Positions 1 through 12,300 are shown, counted from the stretch's first letter. The stretch is DNA of 64,000 bases from Pseudomicrostroma phylloplanum (GCA_039545275.1 BCHS01000008.1:784994-848993); one strand, 5' to 3'. A program made the numbers and translations. The notes: generated from the sequence alone by a model not told the origin.

Positions 1-2537
1 CTCAGTTGTCAAAGGAAGCACTCGAAGCCCAGAACGCACTGTATGCGTATCGACAGCGAAAGGAGCGCGACCATCGATCCGCCAAGCTAAAGGACCATAT
101 TCCATCCGAGTTGACTACCCCTCAGAGCGTCGATAGTCGACCGTCCAGTGGATTTGCGACTCGCAAGAGGACTGACCAAGTACGTCTTGATCCTTCCGAG
201 ATCCATGTAGTGCGTCAGCGCTCAGCACTGCCTGTTGTCACCAGTCCAGAGGACGTACAGGAGATCAGACAAGAAAGATCCCCCGATCGCTGGACTCGCC
301 CGCTCGTCGACCAAGCTGCCACAGCCTTTGCTTCAAAGCCTGACCCAACAACACAAGAGTATCGCACCGAAATCGTCGCCACTTCCGGGCCTCTAGACGA
401 GGAAGCATCTGACCACTTTGCCGGATCGTGGGAGCTTCCTCGGCCATTTGACTATCGTCGAGCTGTCAAGAGGCACGTCGTCTTAGACCATGTATCTCTT
501 ACTCTGCCTCCTCCAGCTTCTGCGCGAATCCTCACTTCTGATGAAACGCTTCAGTACCTCGAGGAAGGTAGAGCGGGTGCAGGTACAGGTGCCGAGGATG
601 CGGGATCTCAGGACCTTTCGATCGAAGAGGCTGTAGCTAAGCCATCTGGCGTGCAACAGGCTGAGCGGATCACTTCGCTTGGCAACTCTACTATCACTGC
701 AAGCCATCCATCCCATTTCTTAGCTCCTCGCCATATTGACACTACCTCCTCCTCGGGAAGCCGACTGGCCCCTGCCTACTATCTTGACCAGCAGCAGCCA
801 TGCGCTCAGGAGAAGTCGATCGAGATGTTCTATTACGAGCCTGAGAAGCCGCAGACTTCCAATGACCCTACGACCGTCGAAGGCGGCAGGGTAAGACGTC
901 ATGCCGCAGAGGTCATGCTCGCTTCTGGTGATGTCAGTCTTCACGTTACTCCGGCAGAAGACATGGATGTCGATGTCTCTTCTGAGCATCACAGCAACCG
1001 GAGTCGCGAGCACGTCTTACACACCTCTTGGCACCAATACAACGGCAGCTGCCAGAATCAAGAGGGCAAGCACAGTCAGAGTAACAAGCGTACTTTGGAC
1101 ACCGGTCCAAAGTTGGATGTTGCATCACCAGACCGTTCGGAAAGTGCCGCAAGCTCACCTCAAAACCGCAGTGGCTTCTCACATGCAGTAGGGTCTACGC
1201 CGGCTGTATCGATCCGACCTCCTCCAGAGGATACCATCAATCCCGAGGATCGATACCGTCCCCGACCACCACCGCGTGACTCACGCGATATCACTATCGA
1301 GCCCAGCCCTGATCCTTCCATGAGCCTTCCAGGACAACGGTCCTTCAGCGGCAGTGGCGACACCTTCTCTTCAATCGAGCCTGGCGACCACACTTACACG
1401 AAGCTCTGGCAGGCGATCCAGACCATGATCGCCTCTTCTGGTCAGGGTAGTCGGACCTCGCTCCTCTCGACCTCTTCTGGACTACATAGCGCCCAGCAGC
1501 AATCTGGAACGCAGAGCCTTCCACGAGAGGGAGGAGGCAAGCTCGGAGTTGCTAAGGCGTCGGTGTGCACGGAGGATATACCAGCGCTGGAGCTCGATGG
1601 AAATGCGGGTCGAGAAACCTCGCACGCTCACCCTGGCGCTGGAACAGGAGCACACCAGGTTCGGCAGAGCACTGCCCGGGTCGAAGTGATCAGCCCCACC
1701 CGCGGAGGGCCGTACGAACCTACTCATGGCCATCGGCTCCTGTCTCCACAAACGTCTGCCGGTAGGCTCAATGTCCTGGCTCCGCAAGGCACTCTGGAAC
1801 GTTGCGTTAGAGAAAAGGAGAAGAACATCGACGGCGCCGGCTCCTTAGCATCTCCGAAGCAGGCTTTACCGATTTTCAGTCTGAGCAGCAGCATGCGAGA
1901 GGACGACATCCGCCACTCCGTGCCAACGTTCCCCGCCTCATCAAGATTCCCGAAGCAAGGCATCTCCGAGAGCGACCAGAATGAGAACATTCGCATTGCC
2001 GCCTCTGGCGAGCACCACCTTCTCGTCCCCATCGACTGCTTCCCCGATGTGCCCACACACGCGCACGCGCAAGCGCACCAATCCCCTCGACTACCCCATC
2101 GTCCCTCGTTGCGCAAAGTCGCCAGTAGGCAATGTCTACGAGTGATGAAGAGCGACGTCTCGATGAGGACGGCAGGATCGCTCTCCCAGTCCCAAGCAGG
2201 CTCTGCGTCCGCCGCGCCTCTCGACGAGGCGGGAGATCTTAGCGGGATCCTCGAAGAGGCCAAGAGCGACGTGGCTATGCGTACCGCTAGCGGTTACTCT
2301 TCCAGCCACGGGCATGGCGGTGAGGGAGCTGCTACTGGGCTTAGATCTGGACTTGGAGGTGGATGTGAGCCTGAGCGAGAGAGCTTGCTCGGCGGCCAGC
2401 TGCAGACGGGTACCGCGAGCAACGAACCTCGCACTGACTTGGCCGCGCAAGCTGAGCAGGAGGATCTGATGCAGCAGCAGCAGCGTGCTCTCATCTATGG
2501 GAAGAGGAGGCGCAGGGAGAGTGGAAGGCTTCTTTGA
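1..2537 (+). CDS. C-terminal part of a large disordered protein (partial, unknown function)
   Basis: One open frame runs from the window edge to a TGA at 2535-2537 (about 843 residues visible). The first bases, CTCAG, look like a 3' splice site, so this is probably the last exon of a gene that starts outside the window. The first in-frame codon after it is TTG, not a real start. The protein is rich in Ser, Pro, Arg, Asp and Glu, with no transmembrane segment, zinc finger or enzyme motif that I recognise. Near the C-terminus a short motif is repeated: KSDVSMRTAGS at 2149-2181 and KSDVAMRTASG at 2263-2295. It ends in a basic KRRRRESGR tail that could act in nuclear targeting. Being a real exon is likely, because a frame of this length without stops is rare; function is unknown. 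Confidence 0.6.
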   Translation, partial: QLSKEALEAQNALYAYRQRKERDHRSAKLKDHIPSELTTPQSVDSRPSSGFATRKRTDQVRLDPSEIHVVRQRSALPVVTSPEDVQEIRQERSPDRWTRPLVDQAATAFASKPDPTTQEYRTEIVATSGPLDEEASDHFAGSWELPRPFDYRRAVKRHVVLDHVSLTLPPPASARILTSDETLQYLEEGRAGAGTGAEDAGSQDLSIEEAVAKPSGVQQAERITSLGNSTITASHPSHFLAPRHIDTTSSSGSRLAPAYYLDQQQPCAQEKSIEMFYYEPEKPQTSNDPTTVEGGRVRRHAAEVMLASGDVSLHVTPAEDMDVDVSSEHHSNRSREHVLHTSWHQYNGSCQNQEGKHSQSNKRTLDTGPKLDVASPDRSESAASSPQNRSGFSHAVGSTPAVSIRPPPEDTINPEDRYRPRPPPRDSRDITIEPSPDPSMSLPGQRSFSGSGDTFSSIEPGDHTYTKLWQAIQTMIASSGQGSRTSLLSTSSGLHSAQQQSGTQSLPREGGGKLGVAKASVCTEDIPALELDGNAGRETSHAHPGAGTGAHQVRQSTARVEVISPTRGGPYEPTHGHRLLSPQTSAGRLNVLAPQGTLERCVREKEKNIDGAGSLASPKQALPIFSLSSSMREDDIRHSVPTFPASSRFPKQGISESDQNENIRIAASGEHHLLVPIDCFPDVPTHAHAQAHQSPRLPHRPSLRKVASRQCLRVMKSDVSMRTAGSLSQSQAGSASAAPLDEAGDLSGILEEAKSDVAMRTASGYSSSHGHGGEGAATGLRSGLGGGCEPERESLLGGQLQTGTASNEPRTDLAAQAEQEDLMQQQQRALIYGKRRRRESGRLL

Positions 2538-2865
2538 GTGTGCCAGTACGCAACCGATCGAGCGGCAAGCCAGTTTTGGGGCACACATCGTGTTTGTGTT
2601 TTTATCCAGTCTTATCATGTCGTCACGTTTGATCTTGTCGATCTCTGTGTAGGTGCGTCTGATGTTCAGTCGATCAAGTGATGGAACCGTACTAGGTCCC
2701 TCTGAATGGTTGATCCGTCAGTCTCTCTCGCGCTTTTCTTGATGGTGGCACTGAGTGAATTCATGTGATGGCATACATACACGTCACATCAACTGTCAAC
2801 GGGCCTCGCTTTCCTCTTCGCGGGCCATCGACGGGTCCAACAGTTCTGCTACCCGCTTGCTCTCC
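2538..2865. other. Intergenic region, convergent genes
   Basis: About 330 bases between the end of the upstream gene and the stop codon of the polymerase delta subunit on the opposite strand. It must hold both 3' ends. I see no further gene or clear repeat. Confidence 0.5.
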
Positions 2866-5140
2866 TCACAATGCCCAGCCAATCTTGACCCTCCTCACCG
2901 CCCCACTACGCAAGTTGAGCAGCGCCACCTCGCCCGTCTTGCTAAAGCGCGGCAGGAGGATCACTCGCGTCGTCTCTCCTCCTTCCCCTCCCTGATGAGG
3001 GGGAGGGTGATGCACGACTTTAGTGGCAAAGTTGGGCTGGTTGCCGATGAGGAGGACGTCCGGAGTGGTATCCAGGATGAAGGGGTCGCGGTCGGTGAAG
3101 GGGAAGCACCCTGGGCGTTGAGAAAGACGGGGCAAGATGGGAAAGTTTGGAGGGCGTTAGCTACTGTACTTGCTGCTAAGGCGTACTTCGGCCTCCAGCG
3201 TCTTCTTGGACTTTACACTCACAAAGCGTGTCGGGCGCAGTAGGAGCCACATGCCCAAATTCCAGCAGCCGTCCAGCAGCTGTAAGTCTCTCGTCTTCTT
3301 CCTCTTCCTCTCCTTGCAGTTCCTGCTGAGACTCTCCGGCGCCGGCCTCTCCACTTGCTCCGTTGGCAGAGCCGGAGCCCCCGCCCTCACCCGTTTGCGC
3401 CGCTTCGCCGCTGTCCACGTCCATCTTGTCCTCCGAGGCAGAGTCACTCGCCGCCTCTGGGCGAGCACGGACGGGAACGTACTTCATGATATCGTCCAGG
3501 TTCTGGCCCGAGGTAGCGAGGATCTTCTTTGTCCCGAATTGCACCCAGCTGGGGTTATTGTACAGCTCTATACCGCCTCTGACCTCTCTCGATGCCTTGA
3601 CGCCGTTCTCTTCTTCGTCCTTGCTCTTGGCCTGGGCGTCTGAAGTGCCAGACCAACGGCCTGCGCCTTGCAGGACGGCTCGATGGATGCCTTGTTGCGG
3701 CAGAGCTGCTGAGGCGGGATCCGTTGCGCCTGGCATGAGGACGATGGGGAGGGAAGCTGAGAGGGGGAGCAAGTGGGAGAGGAGCACGGAGGGTGGAGAG
3801 GGATTGAGAGCTGCCGACGCTTTAGAGGCTGCAGTTGGCTTGCCCTGAACGAAGAGAATGGGTGTGTGTCAGGTAATGAGCACATGTCAGCGCCAAAGGA
3901 AGGCGTGCACGGGGAAGGACCACGCCAAGATCTTGCTACTTACGCTCTTGTTGCTCAGCGACGACTTCGAATCGCCGCCTGGGGTCGCTGTCGTGCCATC
4001 GGGAGCATAAAAGAGGGATCCGTCTGCTTTTTGCACCGCCATGAGGTTGCCAGCAATGACCACGCCAGCTATACGTAGGGCCTTCTTGCCGTCCTGCGCA
4101 AGGTGAGGAGAGCGACCAGTCGATGTCAGCTGCTCGAACCCGTTCATGATGCTCCGGGGTCCGTTGCCTGCCTGACTCACCTCTCCTCGGGGGCAGATCT
4201 CGCCTCCGATCCATTCTGTCAGGAGCGACAATCGCATCTCGTTGCTTGCAAAGCCCAAGTCTCCCTGCCCAGCCGCTGCGCCTTCTTCCCCCTCTGCGGA
4301 GCTGCCGCCGAGATCGAGTCCAGAAAGGAGGACTACGTATTCATCTTCTTCTGCATCTCCCCCGCTACTCCTACTGGTGGCCTCATTTTCTTCCAGCTTG
4401 ACCTTCTTGTTCCTCCCACCGCCACTCCCCGCCAGTCCCTTTGTCCCACTCTGCCTCTCGGGCAACCCAGGCCAGCAAACGTCCTGCACCTGGAACTCTC
4501 CATTCTCCATTTCGGTCCCCAGAAAAGCGCCTACGGTGCCGGTGATCCAGCTCCCCCTGTGCGCCTCGTCCGAGAGAATGGGACCGACAAGCCTCAGCCG
4601 CCCGGACTCGTCCTCAAGGTAGATGTGGTCTGTTGTTGGGTCTGAGTAGGAGGAGACGGGCGGGAGTGGGGGAAGGTATTGCTAGCGACGTAACACACAC
4701 GTAGAGAGAGCGGGTCAGCGAGAAATGAACGGGGCATGCCAGCTCTTCGACTTGGAACACTTTGTGTTCACCTCTCTTGTCAAGTCCTGGAGAACATCCG
4801 GCTTGAGTCTCATCTCCGTGTAGACGATGCCAGTGATGTACGTCACCTTTCCCCTCTTGACCTCCAGGATCCTCTCCGTGTACGTCGGCTTGCCCTCTCC
4901 TCCAGTACTCTCCTCTGTGTCCTGCCACTTTGCCTTTGCCTTGGCCAGTAGACGACCTCTGCGTAGTTTGCGGAGACGAAAGTCGTAGAGGGCGGCATAT
5001 TGGCGGGAGTAGAGGCGCGAGGGGAGGGGAGAGGTGAATTGGGCCAGCAGGGAGGGCGGGGTGCAGAGGGAGGAGGTGGCTTGGCGTATCTGGACTGGGT
5101 ATGCCGATGACGAGGAGGATGAGGAGGAGGGGCCTGCCAT
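2866..5140 (-). CDS. POL31: DNA polymerase delta small (B) subunit, POLD2/Cdc1/Pol31 family
   Basis: Regulatory B subunit of replicative DNA polymerase delta in the nucleus; it bridges the catalytic subunit and the third subunit. Exons on the minus strand: 5140-4772, 4681-4181, 4093-3944, 3844-3223 and 3110-2866, giving 628 residues with all junctions in frame. Family landmarks in order: RLYSRQYAALYDFRLRKLR near residue 40, the OB-fold part with YLEDESGRLRL, VVLLSGLDLGG and VVIAGNL at the start of the calcineurin-like phosphoesterase fold, LPIVLMPGATDPASAALPQQ, ILATSGQNLDDIMKY, then VAPTAPDTLWCFPFTDRDPF across the last splice, and PNFATKVV near the C-terminus. As in other B subunits the phosphoesterase fold is expected to be inactive. 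An acidic Glu/Gly/Ser-rich insert of about 60 residues interrupts the conserved core after the GQNLDDIMKY segment. The start is an ATG giving [15 protein letters not shown]. Confidence 0.95.
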
Positions 5141-5473
5141 TCTGCCGCAGTGAGAAATGGCGCTGAGTAGCTGCCAAGTGGGGTATCTAGGGTCCTCCGT
5201 GTGTTGCCTGTTGTATGTCTACCAGCCTCCTTCTCATCCTTGGCCCCGCGGGTACGCGCTCATTTGCAATCGCGTCTGCCTTCCTTCCTTCCTTTCCGCT
5301 TCCGCTTCCGCCTCTGCCTCTGCCTGCTCGCCTCCACCCTCCGCTCCGCTCCGCCATCAGACATCGGACATCAGCACAACCTTCGTTCTTCTGACATCTT
5401 CCTGGCCCGCAGCATAGCAAAGCCTAGCATAGCACCCGCCTCACCACACTCTGCGAGCTCGAGGTAGCGAGCA

Positions 5474-5849
5474 ATGCCATCATCGTCGCCACCTCCACCA
5501 CGACCGCGTCCCTCCCTCGGCGGGGGNGGGCAAANCCCCCNCCCGCCCAAGAGGCCCCTCCCGCCTCAATTGTGGTCCACACGCACGCTACTCTTCCTCT
5601 CGACTGCCGTGGGGGGATGTGTGAGTGGCTCGCAGACCTGACGCTGAACGTGGGAAAAGCAGACGGCTCAGTACTGACTCTGTCTTTGCATTTGCTGCTT
5701 CCCTATGGCAGACGTTCCTAATCGGGCTGCAGTCCGGGTTTAATGCAGGAAAGAGGGAAGGAATCGCAGCTGCCGCTCTAGCTCCTGCCTCGTCCCCAGC
5801 CCGAGCAGACCAGATGGGATTGGGGTCAGCTAGGCCCGCTCCGCAATGA
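5474..5849 (+). CDS. Small one-helix protein, 94 residues, unknown function
   Basis: Two exons, 5474-5620 and 5712-5849, joined in phase 0 through a GTGAGT donor and a TATGGCAG acceptor. The product begins MPSSSPPPPRPRPSLGGG, continues through a basic proline-rich stretch, and has one hydrophobic segment spanning the splice site (TLLFLSTAVGGC joined to TFLIGLQSGFNAGKREG), followed by an Ala-rich tail. The Gly spacing in the helix (GGC, GLQSG) would allow helix packing, as in small mitochondrial membrane proteins, but I do not recognise the family. Three undetermined bases (N) at 5527, 5535 and 5541 lie in exon 1, so residues 18-23 are unsure and a frameshift there cannot be excluded. Its 5' end is divergent from the polymerase delta subunit gene. 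Confidence 0.55.
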
Positions 5850-6398
5850 TCTTCGAGGGAGATGGAGCGACGAAGGAGGCCCTCTGTCCAAAGGGCCAGT
5901 CAAGCCCACAATCTGGACTGGACGAGGAGTCAGCGAGGCGCACACGAGAGACGATGAGCCTCGAGCGCCCTTCGCTTTCGCCACGACTCTTTTTCGCTAC
6001 AGCCTTCAGCCAATATCCTCACAATCCTCAGTGTCAAGTCACACCATTCAGACAGCAGACGTCAAGCAACGTGACAATGACTGTAGATGGTATTATGCGG
6101 CGGTCTAAAGGGTCAATGAAGCTGGGGTCCTGGAATTCTGCGAGTCTGCATGCATAGAGTGTAGCGTAAGAATGGTGACGCGCACGCCGTCCTGAGGGTA
6201 TGGACTACATCGTCGGCCTTCGTGACGTGGCAAGTGCAAGGGGACATCTAGTAGGGCAAGGGGGATAGGGTATGAACGAGGGCCAGAGAAGTGGGCACGA
6301 CCAGAGGAGAGAGGAAGGACCAGACACCGCCTCTTCAAGAAGCTGATGGAGACGGACGATCACGGCTTGCCTTCAAGTCCTGCTATCCGGCGATCACT
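5850..6398. other. Intergenic region, convergent genes
   Basis: About 550 bases between two converging genes. Short frames exist but none has a convincing start, splice pattern or composition. I see nothing specific. Confidence 0.4.
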
Positions 6399-8448
6399 TC
6401 AGCGCTTGGCCATCTTGCTGCTGAGACGGACTCGCTCTCCATACTTCATCGCTAGGAGAGGGATGCCTACTTCCAGCAGCGCAATGCAGGCGATGACCAG
6501 GGTGGCCTGCCTCGGTCCGACGTTCATCTATAAGCGGAACGGCAACATTGTGCGTCAGCAAGTGTTGGCGTGATATGAAAGCAATACAACGACCATCTCG
6601 GACCCCCGCCTTCTCCTCGAGATACTCACGTAGAATTGTGTGCCGCACAGTGGAAGGACTCCAGTAACGACGGATCGGATGAGACCAACGGCCGCAAATG
6701 CAGGAGCAGCCTTCATAGCGTAGGTGTCGACGATGTAAGAGAAGGTGGCAAGCATGGCAGAAAGTGCTCCCATGCCATACACGGCCGACCCAATAATGGG
6801 GACGATCCAGTGGATGGAAGGGTAGGAGGTGTACCCGAACCAAAAGAGACCTACGACGGTGAGGCATGCCCCTGCAAGACCCATGGGGATACGAAGCTCT
6901 GGCTTCCATTCTCCTCCAGTCCTGTTTACACGCTTCATCCAGAAGTAGGGCTCGCCGGTGATGCCCCACAGACAGGCCAAGAGCATGCCGATCCCAACGC
7001 CAAGGAAGCTGAGACCAACCTGGAAGGAGTCGAAGCCGTGTCCCAGACCAAAGATGACGGCAAAGGACTCGAAGAAGAGGTAGATGATGGCCATGATTGT
7101 GGTCTGCCAGACGGAGATCAAGATGATGATGGGCTCCTCGATCAACATCTTTGCGGCAGCAGAGGTCGTTGCGAGCACCTTTCTGGTCACACTCAGGCCA
7201 GCTGAGTCTGCCATTGTGGTCCAAGGTTGGTCGGGATGAGCCTTGCGGAGGACGGCGACACGACGACGCAGGCGAGTGTTGTGGTGCGTCTCCATGCAGA
7301 CGCAGTGGAGGATGGTCACGAGGGCACCAGCAGCGACGGCAGCGTAGAAGAGCCAGCGGAAGCCCCCGTTGTCAGCGAGCGAGGTAGAGGGAGAGTACTG
7401 AGCTACTGCTCCACCGATGATGGGACCTAGGACGGGACCCAGGAAGACAATGGCAGAGTACACGACGGTACCTCGCAAGACGGCCAGACCTTCGAAGATG
7501 TCGACTGAAGAGCCACCGCCGTTGGTCAGGCAGGCACATCCGAAGAAGCCAGCGAAGAAGCGGCACACGAGCAATGTCTCGATGTTCTGAGCTCGAGCGC
7601 ATCCGATGTTGAAGACGGTCCAGAGGAGCGAGGAGCCGATGTAGACTGGCTTTCGGCCAATGGAGTCTGTCAGGGGGAAGGTATGAGTAATAAAGACTCA
7701 GCATTGATATACTAACCATGCTTGTCGCGAGAGCATGAGGCTTACCCGAGAGAGGAGCCCAGAGGAGTGGTCCAGGTCCCCAGCCAATGACGTATAGTAC
7801 AAAGCCGGTAATGGCAACTTCTCGATTGATGGAGTAGAGGGCTTGTAGTTCAGGCACGAGGAACAGATACGCAGAGGCAAATGCGCTGACGAGGTGGGAG
7901 AGGCAAAACATGTGAGGAGGTCAGCATGATAGCGGCAGTAACGATACTGATTACCTTGTCAGTCTTTCGACTCACCTGACTAGAAATGCATTGAGCGCAA
8001 TGGTGAGGAAGAGTGCCATCTTCTTCCAAGTTGGTTGATTCCTGGGGTCCAGCGGGTCATTCTTTTCCTGAAACTTGACAATCCAATCGTCCTTTGCCTC
8101 GAGTGCGTGCTCCATCTGAACCCTGGCCACATGCACTGGTCCCTCGGGAGCGAGAGCAGTAGCGGCTAGACTGGCTCGCTCTTCATCGTAGGTGTTCCTC
8201 CTGTCCGAGGACTCAGGCAGGGCGTCTGGCTTGCTTGGTGAGCTGGTGAGGGTGCCGTCTCCGCGTGTGCGAGTCTTGGATGTCCCGCCGTGCTCCGAGG
8301 AAAAGGAAAGCCGAGGTGTGTTGACGGCTGTGCCGCTGGGGGAAAAGGGGAGCATAGAAGGGGTGGCGTCTGATGAGGAGCGAGGTAGAGCATGGTCTGG
8401 GGTCCAGCCGTCGATTGACGAGCCGGAGGAATCTTTGTGTCCGCTCAT
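6399..8448 (-). CDS. MFS drug/polyamine-type transporter (DHA1 family)
   Basis: Plasma-membrane proton antiporter of the major facilitator superfamily. Exons on the minus strand: 8448-7976, 7885-7746, 7666-6630 and 6527-6399, giving 592 residues. A disordered Ser/Thr-rich cytosolic N-terminus of about 140 residues is followed by WKKMALFLTIALNAFLVS (helix 1), then FVLYVIGWGPGPLLWAPLSDSIGRKPVYIGSS, which carries the helix 2-3 loop motif GRKP. LVCRFFAGFFGC is helix 4, and VFLGPVLGPIIGGAVAQY is the helix 5 antiporter signature (motif C type). Helices 7-12 follow after a charged central loop. The last exon ends MKYGERVRLSSKMAKR, typical of the polyamine/fluconazole resistance branch (TPO, FLU1-like). 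Substrate is not predictable. The start is ATG. Confidence 0.9.
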
Positions 8449-9398
8449 GGTAGTAGCTGAGCGAGGAGATGGGGATGGGGGTCAAGGGGAGGTGCCTAGT
8501 GACCCTTGCCTGTGAAGGGAAGCTCAAGAGGGAAGAGAGAGACAAAGGACGTCGATACTGGCTGGTTGTGCGTACAATGCTCAATGGGGTCGAGCGAGCG
8601 ATGGAGGTAGTGGCAATCAGAGATTGGGCGGTGGAGTAGAGGTGAATGGTAGGGAGAGCAAGGCAAGGAGGCAAAGGTGAGGGTGGAGGTCAAGGTGAGC
8701 GAGGACGAATGGGTGTGCTCCCCTTTATCCTCTTGCTCTGTGTGACGCTTATAAGCATTTCCTCTGGACGGCGTACGTCGTTCTTCGTCCGTCCGTCCGG
8801 CTAACGGTGCACACCGGTTGGTTGGTCACTTGGTCTTGCTCGCTTGTCCACCGAAATTAGCAACACACGCACGCACACACATCACCGGAAAAACAGGAAC
8901 CGATGCCGAGGCGGAAAGGCGCACGAGCCCCTGCGCCCTGCATCGACTGCCTCCGACTTGCAATCTTCCTTTTTCGCCGGTGCCTCGGACGCCGGACACT
9001 CCGACCGACGTTGCCTCGAGGGCGCGTCTGGCGATGCCTGCACTCATCCGCGGACCGGGCCAGGCTCCGTCCGTTCAGGGCCATTGCAGCGATGCCAGCC
9101 CAAGGCAGCTGACGCGCTCCGCGGATGTCGCCTCTTCGGACTCTCCGACACGCAGAAGGGATCTCGCTCCCTCGGGTCATTGATTCCAAACAAGAAGCGG
9201 TCCATGTGGCTGGCACCTCTGCAATCAACTCAATACTCTCATCGTCGGGTGACGGCCGATCATGTCCGCGTCGTGATCAAGGTGTTGAGGAAATATCCGC
9301 TCTGTATTACGATATCTGCCGCATCCCTCCCCCAACCGCAGCGACACAGTCTACCGTACCGACGAGTCTACAAGTTTGACACTCCTGCCAACCCCCAT
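8449..9398. other. Upstream region of the MFS gene and 3' flank of the Arf-GEF gene
   Basis: About 950 bases. The part next to the MFS start holds a purine/pyrimidine-biased stretch and a CTTATAAGC sequence near 8750 that could serve as a TATA-like element (weak). No gene is supported; the overlapping frames here are mutually inconsistent and lack splice-supported conservation. Confidence 0.4.
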
Positions 9399-12300
9399 TC
9401 ACTCTGCCCCCTCCTTCGCCTCTCCAGCCTCGGGGTCCGGTCTGCTCAGCAGCGCAACCAACTCCGGTAGGAACTTCGTCAGCTTCTCTACCGTCACAGC
9501 CCACAGAGCAGCCTGGCTGGGCGACCTGCTGTCACTCTCCTGTACAGGAGGCGGCGGCAGTAGCAGTTGCGAAGCATGCAGGACCAGCAGAACATTCTTG
9601 AGATTCTCAGAGACGGCCTCTGTTAGCTGATCGTCCTTCTTGCCTGCTTGAAAGAAGCGGCTCATCAGGTCCAGTGTCTGCAGCCAGAGCTCTTGCAATT
9701 CGCTGGGGTTGAGCTGACTCAGGGGTCCCACAAAGTTGAGCAGAGAGCGGCAGAGGATCGAGCATGCTCGCACTCTGGTCTCCAATAGTCCACCTGGTCC
9801 CGTGGCGTCGGACTCGCGAGGGAAGAGATTCGGCGCCAGTAGGGCCTCCAGTGTAGGGAAGAGAGCATTGAGGAAAATCTGCCTGATCCCCCATGGGGGC
9901 GAGTCCTGAGGCAGGTATTCAGATGACAGCAAGACTCGCTGCAGAGAAGTCAAGGCAGCTTGGCGGGTGGGACGGTGAGTATTGACGCATTGGCTTGCCA
10001 GAGCTGCCGTTAGCGTCAGCCAGCATTGAGACCAGGTTCCGGCAAACGTCGAAGACGACGTAGCAGAGAGAATGTCCGGAATGCTTCGCCTTGTATCCTC
10101 GAGCTTCTGGATCGCGAGCGGAGCCTTCGCACGACATGCCTCGACGTACTCTGTCAGCTCCTTCTTTTCCGTCAGAGTCAGCCGATAGCCCTGCTTCTCC
10201 CTTTGACCAATCTCCCGCAGCACTGGCTCCGGGTCTGCTGTCTGAGCAATGTCTTTCAACAGGCGCACGACGGCAGTGAAGTTCGATGAGCTCAGGTGGA
10301 ACTGAGCAATGACGGACACAAGGTCATACAGGAGATCAATGCTCTGTGCCGACCTTGTGGTGAAAGAGTCCGACACGAGCGAGAGCACCTCATTCCAGTC
10401 CGCTTGCGACTCGACGAAAGGTACGCGACGAGGTCGACACAGGATGTGCTGCAGGCCAGCAACAATGGAAGGATTCAGGGTAATCCTCACGTCGCTCGGT
10501 AGCGTCTTGATGAGGTCCAGAGCAGAGATGACTTCCGCCTTCATTCCTCGCTCTGCAGCGACATCTATCAGACGAAGCAAGCTGACGATGGCGCGCTCCA
10601 AGAGGGCAGGATGGAAGCTCTTGGGGCTCTGCAGAAGGCTGCCGATGTGAGCAGCCAGCTCTGCCCATGTCTCGCCGACGAAGTCTACCGCTCGACATGT
10701 CACGTTGGTGAGCATCTCGAGGGCAAAGACAGAGCGAGGATCGTACGGCAATTGCTGCAGAACAGCTGACTGCGACTGACCCTGAGGACCGGCATTTTGC
10801 ACGGGCGTCGATCGACCGCCAGTAGAACCTCCGCCACTACTGCCAGCACTACTGCCGTCTGCTTGCTGACGACTCGCGGCTGCAGCAGCCAACTGGCCCA
10901 GAGTGAGCCGATCTGCCAATTGTCGCAGCGAGCGAATAGCAGCAACGACGCTCTCGCGTGACTGGAGGGTGAGGAGTTGGTCGTATAGCTCTGCGACCCG
11001 ACAGGATGAGATGCAGTCGACGGAGCACAAGGCAGACTCCACATCTTCTTCTGACACTTCCGGTGGAGCAGGCTCGGAGACGTTCGAGTACGGTGACAGG
11101 AGGTAGGAGCTCAATGTACTGAAGAGACCACCGCCTTGGCTTCGAGGATCAGGCACAGGAGCACCTGGTGCCTTCTTCGGTCGAAGAGGAATAGGAACCC
11201 GTGGCTCTTGATCGGCAGTACTGCTGTCGGCTTTGGGCGTTTCATTGCCCTCTACTGTGAGTGTCTTATTTCGGCTTGCATAGTCGTACATGCTTGCCAG
11301 GTCCTCGGGAAGAAGTCCTGCAGCGAACAAGTTCTTGAAGATCTCAAAGATGGGCGTCCAGCCGTTGCGGATCGCTTCACCGTTGCCATTTGCAATTGTG
11401 AACAAGACGACAGCTGCAAGCTGGCCTTTGAAGTCTGCACCGAACCGAACGCCAAGCGGAGAAACGGTGACCTTGGCGCCTTCGACCTCTACCGTGGTAT
11501 GATTGGTGATAGGCCCGGAATGGGCCAGCGTCGTCGGACCAGTTGGGTCCAGAAGACCAGTGCTAGCAGACAGTCCTTCGATCATGAAATCGAAGACCTC
11601 GTCCATACCCCACTTGCTGGCCAGAATCGCGCACTGGCGGAAGCCCGAGATGGCTCGTTCAAGCAAATGCTCGTCACGGAAGGTCGAGAACGCGTAAGCG
11701 ATGCACGCCACCAGAGGCTTCCAATTTGAGACAAACATGTCGCGGTCGAATTGAGCAGTGGTGGGACTCTTGAAAGTGCCTGATGTTCTTGACCTGCGCA
11801 GCAGTTCCTTCCAGGCATACTCGAAACCGAGCTGCCCAACGTGCTCTTCAGGCATGACGATTTCCCTCTTTCGGATGTTCTCATAAAGACTTCCGAGGTA
11901 GTCAGGATCAAAGTCTACACCGTCATTGACCCCTCTTAGATTGCGCCGGTAGTCTTCCACCTTCATCTTTCGCTTGTTCTGAGCATTGTGTAAGTCCGTG
12001 TTCAGCATGATGACAGAGTATGCCAGGACGTACACCGCGTCCTCGCTCTTGATCAGATGCTTGGGTGCAACGGCAAAGTAGAACTTCGCAAAGACCTCTG
12101 TGATACGAGAGATCTGCTGCGACTCTCCCGGCAGACGGAAAGATTCAAGAAGCTCTCGCAGTCCCTCAGTCACTGGCTTGTCCACAAAGTCGAAAGAGCC
12201 AATGAAAGCATCGAGCACACCAGTGTTGGCCGGACGCGAGATGTAGTCGCCGAGCAGCTTCTTGTCCAGTCTTGGGCATTCGAGGAGAAATTTGGCGATG

